This document shows positions 6,939-14,819 of a stretch of DNA of 15,309 bases, one piece after another. The stretch comes from Candidatus Parabacteroides intestinavium (lineage in GTDB: Bacteria > Bacteroidota > Bacteroidia > Bacteroidales > Tannerellaceae), in contig DWYO01000165.1 of assembly GCA_019118725.1 (NCBI GenBank), forward strand, positions 1-15,309, written 5' to 3'. The translations under genes were made by a program, and so were the position numbers. Position 1 is the stretch's first letter; every line of letters begins with the position of its first letter. Under the pieces are notes generated by a model. It was not told the origin of the DNA. It saw only the letters and a list, made by a program, of their open reading frames with translations, and ran no database searches.

Positions 6939-7592
6939 TTACTCTTCCACATATCGGAGAATGTCTGTTGCTTTTTCGGCGATATATTTCGGATGATAAT
7001 CTTGTAATTCGTTGACCGGCCGGAATCCCCATGTCACACCACAGGCATCAACTCCCGCATTGATGGCAGTCTGCATATCGACATTCGAATCTCCTACATA
7101 CAGTGTATCTTCTTTTCCTGCATTGGCCTGCTTGAGGATATCATAAACAATCGTAGGATCCGGTTTGGTACTGATACCTTCGCGTTGCCCCAGGATAGCG
7201 ACAAAGCGGATTCCCGGGAAGAAATGCGGAACAAGCTTCTCTGTAGCAGCTTGGTATTTATTGGAGGCTACAGCTATTTTTAGGCCTTTCTTTTGCAGGA
7301 TTTCCAATACATCCGTGATTCCCTCATACGGGCGACTTAAATCTGCGTTATGCTTATCGTAATGGATTAGAAAATCCTGACGGATGGCCTGGATATTTTC
7401 CGGAGTCTTTTGCCCTTCCGGCAAGGCACGTTCGAAGAGTTTATTGATACCATTTCCCACAAAATAATTGTATTCATGCATTTCGTGGGTTGGAAAGCCA
7501 TTCTTTTCTAATGCGTAATTTGTACTATGTGCCAGATCGGCAATAGTGTTTAATAGCGTACCGTCAAGGTCGAATATCACTAGTTTCTTCAT
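6939..7592 (-). CDS. HAD-superfamily phosphatase, phosphoglycolate-phosphatase-like
   Basis: Encodes 217 residues, normal for the Gph/PGP group. Motif I FDLDGTLLNT (7-16) carries nucleophile Asp8 and acid/base Asp10; motif II is Ser110 in IAVASNK; motif III is Lys143 in STKPDP; motif IV is GDSNVDMQ (167-174) with Asp168 and Asp172 as Mg ligands. An alpha-helical cap (about 16-85) sits between motifs I and II as in subclass I. Family members hydrolyse 2-phosphoglycolate or other small phosphate esters; this subgroup is often promiscuous, so the substrate is not certain. It has its own promoter upstream, and its end faces the terminator of the converging operon. Alternative: a pyrophosphatase- or beta-phosphoglucomutase-like HAD. 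Confidence 0.9.
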   Translation of the reverse strand: MKKLVIFDLDGTLLNTIADLAHSTNYALEKNGFPTHEMHEYNYFVGNGINKLFERALPEGQKTPENIQAIRQDFLIHYDKHNADLSRPYEGITDVLEILQKKGLKIAVASNKYQAATEKLVPHFFPGIRFVAILGQREGISTKPDPTIVYDILKQANAGKEDTLYVGDSNVDMQTAINAGVDACGVTWGFRPVNELQDYHPKYIAEKATDILRYVEE

Positions 7593-7620
7593 ATTTGTCT
7601 AACCTCTTATATCTTTTTGA

Positions 7621-7652
7621 CAAAGGTAAACAAATCATTTTATATATACAAA
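7621..7652 (-). promoter_or_regulatory. Promoter of the HAD phosphatase gene
   Basis: On the minus strand TACCTTTG (complement of 7621-7628) exactly matches the Bacteroidetes -7 consensus. TTTG (complement of 7649-7652) lies 20 nt upstream as the -33 element. The -33 element is also part of the T-run of the rpsA terminator. The leader would be about 20-25 nt. Confidence 0.8.
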
Positions 7653-7682
7653 AAGCCGACTTCGGTACCGAAGCCGGCTTTT
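7649..7682 (-). terminator. Intrinsic terminator of rpsA
   Basis: A near-perfect 32-nt palindrome at 7651-7682 (one mismatch, centre GGTACC) forms a GC-rich stem (GCCGGCTTCGG with CCGAAGTCGGC on the minus strand). On the minus strand it ends in five T (7654-7650). It lies 21 bases past the rpsA stop codon. Confidence 0.88.
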
Positions 7683-7703
7683 CTAATTATGGAGGATAAG
7701 AAA

Positions 7704-9488
7704 TTACTTACCAGAGAGTTTTTCTTTCAAAGCAGCGAGTTCTTCGATATCTCCTAATGTTGTCTTCTCCAATGGAGTAGAAGTTACATTGCTTTCCTCT
7801 TTCTTGCTGTGCTTAGTTTTCTTTTCAGCTGCAGCTTCTTTCTTAGCGCTCTTGTGTTCATCTTCGTAAACACGGCTATGAGACAAGATGATACGCTTAG
7901 CATCCTTGTTGAATTCGATTACCTTGAACGGAAGTTTCTCGTCAACCTGAGCTTGAGAACCGTCTTCCTTGATCAAGTGCTTCGGAGTTGCGAAACCTTC
8001 TACGCCGTAAGGCAAAGAGATAACCGCACCCTTATCCAACATTTCGATGATAGTTCCTTCGTGAACAGAACCGATTGTAAAGATTGTTTCGAATACATCC
8101 CAAGGATTTTCTTCCAATTGCTTGTGACCTAAGCTCAAACGGCGGTTTTCCTTATCGATTTCCAATACTTGAACTTCGATGTCAGCACCGATCTGAGTGA
8201 ATTCAGACGGATGTTTGATTTTCTTTGTCCAAGACAAATCAGAAATGTGGATCAAACCATCTACACCTTCTTCGATTTCAACGAATACACCGAAGTTAGT
8301 GAAGTTACGAACCTTAGCCATGTGGCGAGAGCCAACCGGGAAGCGTTCTTCGATGTTCTCCCATGGATCCGGTTTCAATTGTTTGATACCAAGAGACATC
8401 TTACGTTCTTCGCGATCTAATGTCAGGATTACAGCTTCTACTTCATCACCTACCTTCATGAAGTCCTGAGCAGAACGCAAGTGCTGAGTCCAAGACATTT
8501 CAGAAACGTGAATCAAGCCTTCAACACCCGGAGCGATTTCAATGAATGCACCGTAGTCAGCCATAACCACTACTTTACCCTTAACCTTATCGCCTACCTT
8601 CAAGTTCGGATCCAAAGAATCCCATGGATGCGGAGTCAGCTGCTTCAAACCTAATGCGATACGCTTCTTCTCGTCATCGAAATCCAAGATAACTACGTTG
8701 ATCTTCTGATCCAAATGAACGATTTCTTCCGGATGAGAAACACGGCCCCAAGACAAGTCTGTGATGTGGATCAAACCATCTACGCCACCCAAGTCGATGA
8801 ATACACCGTAAGAAGTGATGTTCTTGACAGTTCCTTCCAATACCTGACCTTTTTCCAGTTTAGAGATGATATCTTTCTTCTGTTGTTCCAGTTCAGCTTC
8901 GATAAGAGCCTTATGAGATACAACCACGTTCTTGAATTCCTGATTGATCTTAACAATCTTGAATTCCATTGTCTTGCCAACGAATACATCATAATCGCGG
9001 ATTGGCTTAACGTCAATCTGAGAACCCGGCAAGAAGGCTTCGATGCCGAATACGTCAACGATCATACCACCCTTCGTGCGGCACTTGATGTAACCCTTGA
9101 TAATTTCATCATTTTCGAGTGCTTCGTTAACACGTTCCCAAGAACGAGAAGCACGCGCTTTTTTGTGAGAAAGGATTAATTGTCCTTTTTTGTCTTCTTG
9201 GCTTTCAATGTAAACTTCTACCTGATCGCCTACTTTCAAATCCGGATTGTAACGGAATTCTGACATAGGAACTACGCCATCCGACTTAAATCCGATGTTT
9301 ACTACAACTTCACGCTTGTTCATTGCAGTTACCGTACCCATTACCACTTCTTTGTCTTTTACTGTGTTCAGGGTCTCGTCATACGTTTTTTCAAGGTCTG
9401 CCTTGCTTACGTCTCCGTAAGAATCGCCCTTTTCAAGAGCATCCCAATCGAAGTTTTCGATGGGTTGGATGTTCTTTAAATTTTCCAT
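7704..9488 (-). CDS. rpsA: 30S ribosomal protein S1
   Basis: Encodes 594 residues with six S1 (OB-fold) repeats in order: about 47-115 (VMGTVTAMNKREVVVNIGF), 130-195 (IKGYIKCRTKGGMIVDVFG), 215-285 (LEGTVKNITSYGVFIDLGG), 300-370 (KGKVVVMADYGAFIEI), 390-455 (AKVRNFTNFGVFVEIEEG) and 475-540 (EGTIIEMLDKGAVISLPYG), then a lysine/glutamate-rich tail (KKEAAAEKKTKHSKKEE). S1 holds mRNA on the small subunit and opens its 5' structure, which matters in a phylum that uses few Shine-Dalgarno sites. Repeats 3-5 share the GVDGLIHISDLSW-type strand, the most conserved RNA-binding face. It is a single-gene unit with its own promoter and terminator. The ATG at 9488 has no Shine-Dalgarno. Confidence 0.96.
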   Translation of the reverse strand: MENLKNIQPIENFDWDALEKGDSYGDVSKADLEKTYDETLNTVKDKEVVMGTVTAMNKREVVVNIGFKSDGVVPMSEFRYNPDLKVGDQVEVYIESQEDKKGQLILSHKKARASRSWERVNEALENDEIIKGYIKCRTKGGMIVDVFGIEAFLPGSQIDVKPIRDYDVFVGKTMEFKIVKINQEFKNVVVSHKALIEAELEQQKKDIISKLEKGQVLEGTVKNITSYGVFIDLGGVDGLIHITDLSWGRVSHPEEIVHLDQKINVVILDFDDEKKRIALGLKQLTPHPWDSLDPNLKVGDKVKGKVVVMADYGAFIEIAPGVEGLIHVSEMSWTQHLRSAQDFMKVGDEVEAVILTLDREERKMSLGIKQLKPDPWENIEERFPVGSRHMAKVRNFTNFGVFVEIEEGVDGLIHISDLSWTKKIKHPSEFTQIGADIEVQVLEIDKENRRLSLGHKQLEENPWDVFETIFTIGSVHEGTIIEMLDKGAVISLPYGVEGFATPKHLIKEDGSQAQVDEKLPFKVIEFNKDAKRIILSHSRVYEDEHKSAKKEAAAEKKTKHSKKEESNVTSTPLEKTTLGDIEELAALKEKLSGK

Positions 9489-9570
9489 TCTAAAATTGTT
9501 AATACTAAATTTGTTTTTGTTTTTTAATTAGTAAGTTAGACATTATGTTGCCTCTCTCAAAAATCAGCTG

Positions 9571-9599
9571 CAAAGGTAATGCTTTTTTCTGATTTACAA
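9571..9599 (-). promoter_or_regulatory. Promoter and AT-rich leader of rpsA
   Basis: On the minus strand TACCTTTG (complement of 9571-9578) is an exact -7 consensus, with TTG (complement of 9597-9599) 18 nt upstream. Transcription from about 9565 gives a leader of some 75 nt (to 9489), very rich in A and T with no Shine-Dalgarno, the kind of unstructured RNA that S1 binds. Autoregulation as in other bacteria is possible but is inference. Confidence 0.75.
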
Positions 9600-9652
9600 G
9601 CTAATTCCGATTGAAAATAAGCCTGTTTTCAGTTTTTTAGGCATCAGTGCCA

Positions 9653-11461
9653 TCAGAAGTTGAGGTTTATGCCACCCATGATGTTGATGCCTTGCATCGG
9701 ATAGCCGTAATACATCTCATAGTCCTGATTCAGCAAATTGTTTACCTTAACATATACGCCGAATGTGTCATTGAAGGTGTAGGATCCGACAAGGTTCAGC
9801 TCATTGATGTTATCAAGTTTGATGTTTTTATATCCACCTAACTCGGTATAACGGTCAGTTGCCAGATAATAGTTCAAACCAATGGCCAGTTTCTCTATCG
9901 GTTTAATGGTTACATCGGCATTCAGTTCCATCTTCGGTTTGCCGTAAACATAATCCAATTCCGCATTAGGCTCACCTCCTATCCAACTATCTCCGAAGTT
10001 CCCTTTCCAATTATTATAGACTCCTTTCAGACTGATATCCAAGAAATTCTGGTACTTGTACTTCAAATCGGCTCCAGCGAAGAAACGTTTTGTGTCAATA
10101 TCAGACATGGCATACATCAATCCGCCAAAATCCTCTTCGTTGAAGGTGCGTCCCGAAAGGAACAGGCAATCGCTCGATGCAATCCGATAACCGGCAAAGA
10201 TATCAAACCAGAAACTCTTTGCCACGCCACTTTTGATGCCTACTTGTCCGTTCAGCCATTCGCGAGTCGGAGCTATTTCTTCTGTAGGATCCACATAGCG
10301 GTTTACCAGCGAAGTCTCGTAAGCACTGTTCGAATAGAGTCGGCCTTTGGCATTCAGGTAAAGCACCGTCCGGTCGGCCACTTCGACATCAGCAGACACG
10401 TTAGGCGAGGCGGTAAAGGAATTATCCTCGCCCGTCACGAACATCACGTTTGCACCTAATTGTACATTCCAACTGTCTCCGCCAATTCGATAGTAGGGAG
10501 TCAGAATGATTTCCGCATGATTCTGGAAGAGGCAGATCCCCTTGCCGGGTTCATAAGCCGGTAAATCGTACGCGAAATATTCCACTTGTCCGGCCAGACC
10601 GATACGCTGATTCTCATGGAAGAGCGCATTAATATCCAGTTTGGCATCCAAGGTATGCTCCGTAGGCCCGTCAAATGCTTTGCTTACACCATATTTATGA
10701 GAGAAATTGATGTAATCCACGTCCACCAGGTAAAAGACATCCGCATCCTCTTTCGCTTCCACACCGATATTCGCCTTGATGGTCTGGTTGACCTGATTCG
10801 TCTCCTTATCAGCGGTACGAATTAACTCCTGTTGAGGTTTAGAAGAAACATCTCCGATAGGAATGCCATAATAATTGAATCCGGTATAATTGTATTGGAC
10901 TCCCATATTCAGGATGGCCTTCTCGAATAGGTGGGAAAACTTCAATCCGCCCAGATTGTCATTCAGTTTCGCTTTCCAATCAGTAGAAGAACCTTCTGTA
11001 CTTGCATAGCCCGAAAAATATTTGTCATAATCCGGTTCCCAATTCGTTGACCGGTGCGAAAAGAAGACATTCAGCTTGTCTTTTTCCGTACTGAGAATAT
11101 GATATCCGAAATCCCCGTTGATGTTCAGATGCATTCCTGCGCCCAGATTCAGATATCCGCGTCGCTTATTAGCCTTCAATTGCGTCATGACATTTCCCGA
11201 AGGCAACACCGTGATCGCCTTTTCGGGTTCGGTCGGTGTGGTGAAAGATGAATAGTCTATAGCGCGTTTTGTCACCTCCGGTTCCTTGATTTCCGGCAGG
11301 GTATTCACCTTGTTCGCATCCTGGACGGTCGGGTCATACTCGCGTTCCAGCGTCATCTCCCGGTCCAGTTGATCCTTCTCTTTCTTTTCTTGGGCTGAAA
11401 TCGTAACGGCTGAACCCAGCAAGACCGCTACACAAAGCACTTTCTGATATGTTGTTTTCAT
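9653..11461 (-). CDS. Plugless TonB-receptor-like outer-membrane barrel
   Basis: Encodes 602 residues. Signal peptide MKTTYQKVLCVAVLLGSAVTISAQ, then a charged periplasmic segment of about 80 residues (LDREMTLEREYDPTVQDANKVN, LPEIKEPEVTKRAIDYS), then strands from about residue 100 to the end. The terminus (FGVYVKVNNLLNQDYEMYYGYPMQGINIMGGINLNF region) has the TonB-dependent-receptor C-terminal signature and a final Phe, but there is no plug domain and no TonB box, and the protein is shorter than true receptors. Databases often call such proteins TonB-dependent receptors; a structural or assembly role is as likely as transport. It is the second gene of an operon: an AGGAGG Shine-Dalgarno (complement of 11473-11478) overlaps the stop codon of the TPR gene 16 bases upstream. 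Confidence 0.85.
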   Translation of the reverse strand: MKTTYQKVLCVAVLLGSAVTISAQEKKEKDQLDREMTLEREYDPTVQDANKVNTLPEIKEPEVTKRAIDYSSFTTPTEPEKAITVLPSGNVMTQLKANKRRGYLNLGAGMHLNINGDFGYHILSTEKDKLNVFFSHRSTNWEPDYDKYFSGYASTEGSSTDWKAKLNDNLGGLKFSHLFEKAILNMGVQYNYTGFNYYGIPIGDVSSKPQQELIRTADKETNQVNQTIKANIGVEAKEDADVFYLVDVDYINFSHKYGVSKAFDGPTEHTLDAKLDINALFHENQRIGLAGQVEYFAYDLPAYEPGKGICLFQNHAEIILTPYYRIGGDSWNVQLGANVMFVTGEDNSFTASPNVSADVEVADRTVLYLNAKGRLYSNSAYETSLVNRYVDPTEEIAPTREWLNGQVGIKSGVAKSFWFDIFAGYRIASSDCLFLSGRTFNEEDFGGLMYAMSDIDTKRFFAGADLKYKYQNFLDISLKGVYNNWKGNFGDSWIGGEPNAELDYVYGKPKMELNADVTIKPIEKLAIGLNYYLATDRYTELGGYKNIKLDNINELNLVGSYTFNDTFGVYVKVNNLLNQDYEMYYGYPMQGINIMGGINLNF

Positions 11462-11477
11462 CTTCTTTGTTTCCTCC

Positions 11478-14474
11478 TTACTTTAAGTTCGCCAAACGAC
11501 TTTCGATCATTTCCTGGATATTGTCTTCTCCTTGATAATTCTTTTGCAGGCTATTCAAATAAACCCTTGCCTGGCCCGTATCGCCCTTACGGATATAGAT
11601 ATCCGCCCAAAGGATGAATCCGCGTGCCAGCCAGTACTGATGCGGTGTTCCGTTTTTGGCAAAGTCCTCCAATACCGCCTCGGCATTTTTATCATCGTTC
11701 GCGTCATAATAAAGTTGTGCCAGCAGATATTTGGCTTCTGCCCCCTCGGCCGTTCTCGTATCTTTGCTCAGAAGTTTCAAATCCGCCAGAGCTTTCGATT
11801 CCTGTCCCATCTCCATATACGCTTTGCACCGTACATAACGAGCCTCGTTGGCTATTTCGGGCGATACTTTCGGATTTTTCAACAATTGATTGGCCCCGGC
11901 AAGAGCCTCCTTCTGATTCCCCACTTTCAAGGCGCAACGCATCAAGCCTAAAGCGGCAGCTTCCTTATTATCCGGGCTTTCTGCAATCTCCTCCAGACGT
12001 TTGAAAGTTTCCAATGCCGTAGCAAAATCTTCCGTGAGGTATTCTATTTCCGCCTTGCGGGCCGTTGATTCTTCCAGGAACTTCCGGTCTCCGCTATCAA
12101 TCACCTTTTGGAACATCGGCAAAGCCTCGTCATACTCTTTCAGGTTGAAAGCGATGCTAGCCAGATAGAAATTCGCGTTGATGCTGAAGGCTCCGTCCGG
12201 ATAATTGGCCAGATAGTTCTGCATGCTCCGGCGTGCCCCCTCGTTATCGCCCCGCAAGAAAAGCTTCTCGGCGGCTATGTAGGTCAGCGAGTCCTGCTCA
12301 TTTATATTAATATGTATATTCCCGCCCAACGAATTGACGTATGCCACGTAAGAATCCACGTCATTCATGTCGATGTAGACCGACTTCAGGTCTTGCAAGG
12401 CCACACGCGCCTCTTCGCTTCCGGGATAATGGCTGATCACCTCCTTATAGGCCTCGGCGGCTTTTTCAGGCTGGTTGGTGTTATAGTAAATCAATCCCAT
12501 CTGGATGCCGGCTTTCCGGGCCAGGCTGCTTTCCGGATATTCGCTGATCAGTTTCCTGAAGGTCTGTGCTGCAGCCGAGTGGTTCTCCAGCAGGACATAA
12601 GTGCGTCCTTTCTCGAAGAGCGCATCATCCACATATTGCGATTCCGGATATTCGCGGATCAGCTGGTCCATGACCCGGATCTTTCCTTGATAATCCTTTT
12701 GCAATCCCAAAACGAATCCCTGTTGGTAAACCGAATAGTCCCCGGCAGAAGGCAATATTTGCGAAGCCTTGTTGTAACTCTCTTCGGCCGCGGCAAATTG
12801 GCGGTTCTGGAAGAGGCAATCTCCGATACGGTTATAGGCATCCGCATACGAAGCCGATGAATGGTCTGTCTCCGTATCGATATATTGACGGAACCGGTTC
12901 AAGGCTACGTCATAGTCCTGTTGCTTGAAGTAGCAATAGCCTAAGTTATAGAATGAAAGGGCATACATATCCGTTCCGCGTTGCTTCGTGTTGTTTTGAT
13001 AAGTGCGGTAATCGGATATGGCGTTCTCGTATTCACCTTGCCGGTAATAACATTCGCCCCGCCAGAAGTAGGCGTCGCTCCGTGCCTCTTCGTTGTAGGT
13101 CCCCATCTGGATGGCGCGGGTAAAGAGTTGGATGGCATCATCCAGTTTCATATTGGCAAAGGCCTCCGTTCCCAGCTGGAAAAGGATATTCTGCTTGGCA
13201 TCCAGAATCTTCAGGCTCGGATGCTGGATCTTTTCGATAGATTTCAGTGCCGCATCGTAATTCTTGGTGGTCAGGTAAGTCTCCACCAGGTAATCATTCA
13301 CTTTGTCGGCATATTGCGAGTTCGGATAATCGTTCAGAAAATCCTCGAATATCGTAACAGACTCGCCAAAACCGGTAAAGGCCGTTTCATGAATCAACAA
13401 CGCGTAATTATACATCGCCACTTCACGGATCTGGCTATCGAAAGACGAAGTGGCCGCGGCTTCGAACGCCATACGTGCCTTGTTCTTGTCGTTCAACTTC
13501 AGATAAGCCTGTCCTAAGTAAAGGTAAGCGTTCTGGGTCAGTGCGTCATTCTCGCTGACTACCATGCCCAGATTATTTACAGCTTTATCATATTCGCCAT
13601 TATCAAAAAGGCATACGCCCAGCAGGTAAGTGTCTCCGCGTAAAGGATGATCGGTCTCCTTTACATACCGGTTCAGGTACCGGCGTGCCTTGTCTGCATT
13701 GCCTTGGTGGTAATACGAATTACCCAAAATCCGGTAAAGCTCTGTGTTGTTCGGGCTGTCCGGATAATTGGCCAGCAGCGCTTCGCCCTCTTGGATAGTC
13801 CGGTTGTATTTGCTTTGGATAAAATAAATCTGCGTGATGTAATAAGCGGATTGTTCCTTGAATTCGGGATTCTCTTTTAACGCTTCAAATTCGACCCGTG
13901 CCTGATTGTATTTCCCGTCGGCATAGTCGATATACGCCACATAGTAGGCCGATGCATCCCGGTATTTATGTCCGATTTGCTGGATCCGGTCAAAATAGCT
14001 CCGCGCCTGCTTCCGGTCGCCGGTCTGTAACAACGAATAGGCCCGTCGGAAGGTATATGCCTCCTGCTCATCGGTACTCAACATATCGACATCCGCTTCA
14101 TGGAAACGGGACAAGGCTTCGTTGTATTCACCTTTGCCGAAATAGACCGAACCGATCAGGTAGTTCACCACATCCGTGTGGCGCGAATCGGGATAATTTT
14201 CCAGATAGCGTTGTAACGCCTCTTCTGCATCCGGCAATCCCTGCTCAAAAGCGGAATAGGCCAACATGTAGTCTGCTTCTTGAAGCAAATCGGCATCTGT
14301 TGAATGAGCTTTGTAGGCATTCAGCTTATCCATACAGCCCGAATAATTCTTCAGGCTGAACATCTCCTTGCCTTCTGCGAACAAGCGTTCCGGAGTACCG
14401 AATTGGTATGAACGTTGCGCGTCCGCCAGGTGCGAGCCCAGAACCAAGCACAAGGGAATCAGTATTCTTTTCAT
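11478..14474 (-). CDS. Large periplasmic TPR protein
   Basis: Encodes 998 residues from ATG 14474; a GTG one codon earlier (14477) is also in frame, but the ATG is better placed after AAAGAG. Signal peptide MKRILIPLCLVLGSHLADAQ with a cleavage site near ADA-Q and no lipobox cysteine, so probably soluble periplasmic. The rest is a solenoid of some 20 or more TPR-like helical pairs, many with the pattern YPDS or YPESQYVDDALFEKGRTYV and A-G-EYENAISDY. Such scaffolds assemble complexes; the family's role is not known to me. It is co-transcribed with the downstream barrel gene (16-base gap, shared Shine-Dalgarno/stop), suggesting the TPR protein works with that barrel. It could be related to BamD/YbgF-type repeat proteins, but only by fold. 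The gene has its own strong promoter. Confidence 0.88.
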   Translation of the reverse strand: MKRILIPLCLVLGSHLADAQRSYQFGTPERLFAEGKEMFSLKNYSGCMDKLNAYKAHSTDADLLQEADYMLAYSAFEQGLPDAEEALQRYLENYPDSRHTDVVNYLIGSVYFGKGEYNEALSRFHEADVDMLSTDEQEAYTFRRAYSLLQTGDRKQARSYFDRIQQIGHKYRDASAYYVAYIDYADGKYNQARVEFEALKENPEFKEQSAYYITQIYFIQSKYNRTIQEGEALLANYPDSPNNTELYRILGNSYYHQGNADKARRYLNRYVKETDHPLRGDTYLLGVCLFDNGEYDKAVNNLGMVVSENDALTQNAYLYLGQAYLKLNDKNKARMAFEAAATSSFDSQIREVAMYNYALLIHETAFTGFGESVTIFEDFLNDYPNSQYADKVNDYLVETYLTTKNYDAALKSIEKIQHPSLKILDAKQNILFQLGTEAFANMKLDDAIQLFTRAIQMGTYNEEARSDAYFWRGECYYRQGEYENAISDYRTYQNNTKQRGTDMYALSFYNLGYCYFKQQDYDVALNRFRQYIDTETDHSSASYADAYNRIGDCLFQNRQFAAAEESYNKASQILPSAGDYSVYQQGFVLGLQKDYQGKIRVMDQLIREYPESQYVDDALFEKGRTYVLLENHSAAAQTFRKLISEYPESSLARKAGIQMGLIYYNTNQPEKAAEAYKEVISHYPGSEEARVALQDLKSVYIDMNDVDSYVAYVNSLGGNIHININEQDSLTYIAAEKLFLRGDNEGARRSMQNYLANYPDGAFSINANFYLASIAFNLKEYDEALPMFQKVIDSGDRKFLEESTARKAEIEYLTEDFATALETFKRLEEIAESPDNKEAAALGLMRCALKVGNQKEALAGANQLLKNPKVSPEIANEARYVRCKAYMEMGQESKALADLKLLSKDTRTAEGAEAKYLLAQLYYDANDDKNAEAVLEDFAKNGTPHQYWLARGFILWADIYIRKGDTGQARVYLNSLQKNYQGEDNIQEMIESRLANLK

Positions 14475-14519
14475 CACACTCTTTATTTTATGAGTTTATG
14501 TTTCTACTTCTTTAATCCG

Positions 14520-14549
14520 CAAATATACAGATTTATTTCCGCCTCGCAA
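14520..14549 (-). promoter_or_regulatory. Promoter of the TPR-barrel operon
   Basis: On the minus strand TATATTTG (complement of 14520-14527) matches TAnnTTTG, and TTG (complement of 14547-14549) lies exactly 19 nt upstream. The leader of about 40 nt includes the complement of the TGAGTTTATGTTTCTA element (14491-14506). Confidence 0.8.
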
Positions 14550-14638
14550 GGACTTTAGGGATAAATATAGTAAGTGCTGTGGATCTTTGTCATAATTTTG
14601 TGCCGTCCTTTATGCCTTTTGGCTTGTTTTTGTCCTTT

Positions 14639-14819
14639 TTATCGGCTTATCCCCTCTTTCCAGATTCTCTTTACCGGCTGGATGAAGCGTTCGATCAGCC
14701 TCAGGTCGTCGGTGATGATCTCGGCGGTTGCCGGCATCTCCTGCAGGACAGGCAGCGTATGGCCGTAGTTGGTCTGTAGTCCGTCCGTTCGTGAAGTCTA
14801 TTTCTACTCTATAATTATT
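14639..14819 (-). pseudogene. C-terminal remnant of a HlyD-family membrane-fusion protein
   Basis: On the minus strand the frame from about 14819 reads NNYRVEIDFTNG, then breaks; one frame over it continues GLQTNYGHTLPVLQEM, ATAEIITDDLRLIERF, IQPVKRIWKEGISR and TAA at 14639. This is the C-terminal end of HlyD-type adaptor proteins that connect peptidase-containing ABC exporters to the outer membrane in Bacteroidales. The break coincides with a tandem duplication of four bases (GTCC GTCC on the plus strand, 14779-14786); removing one copy restores a continuous frame. Only some 60 residues of a protein normally near 400 remain, with no start codon of its own. It directly abuts the C39 remnant, with nothing of the transporter body between. 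Identification is from recalled family motifs. Confidence 0.75.

Noticed and set aside
8715..9179. Plus-strand 154-codon frame
   Set aside because: Antisense to the conserved S1 domains of rpsA.
9601..9652. Small hairpins after the barrel gene (GGCA/TGCC at 9640-9651 and GAAAA/TTTTC at 9613-9630) as its terminator
   Set aside because: Stems are short and no T-run follows on the minus strand; I could not support a terminator here.
12108..12860. 250-codon and other long plus-strand frames inside the TPR gene region
   Set aside because: Antisense shadows of a 998-residue TPR gene with a clear signal peptide and repeats; no start signals.
14574..14779. Two overlapping plus-strand frames of about 65 codons with a hydrophobic start
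   Set aside because: They lie opposite the HlyD remnant, which matches a known family; the hydrophobic look comes from T-rich antisense sequence.
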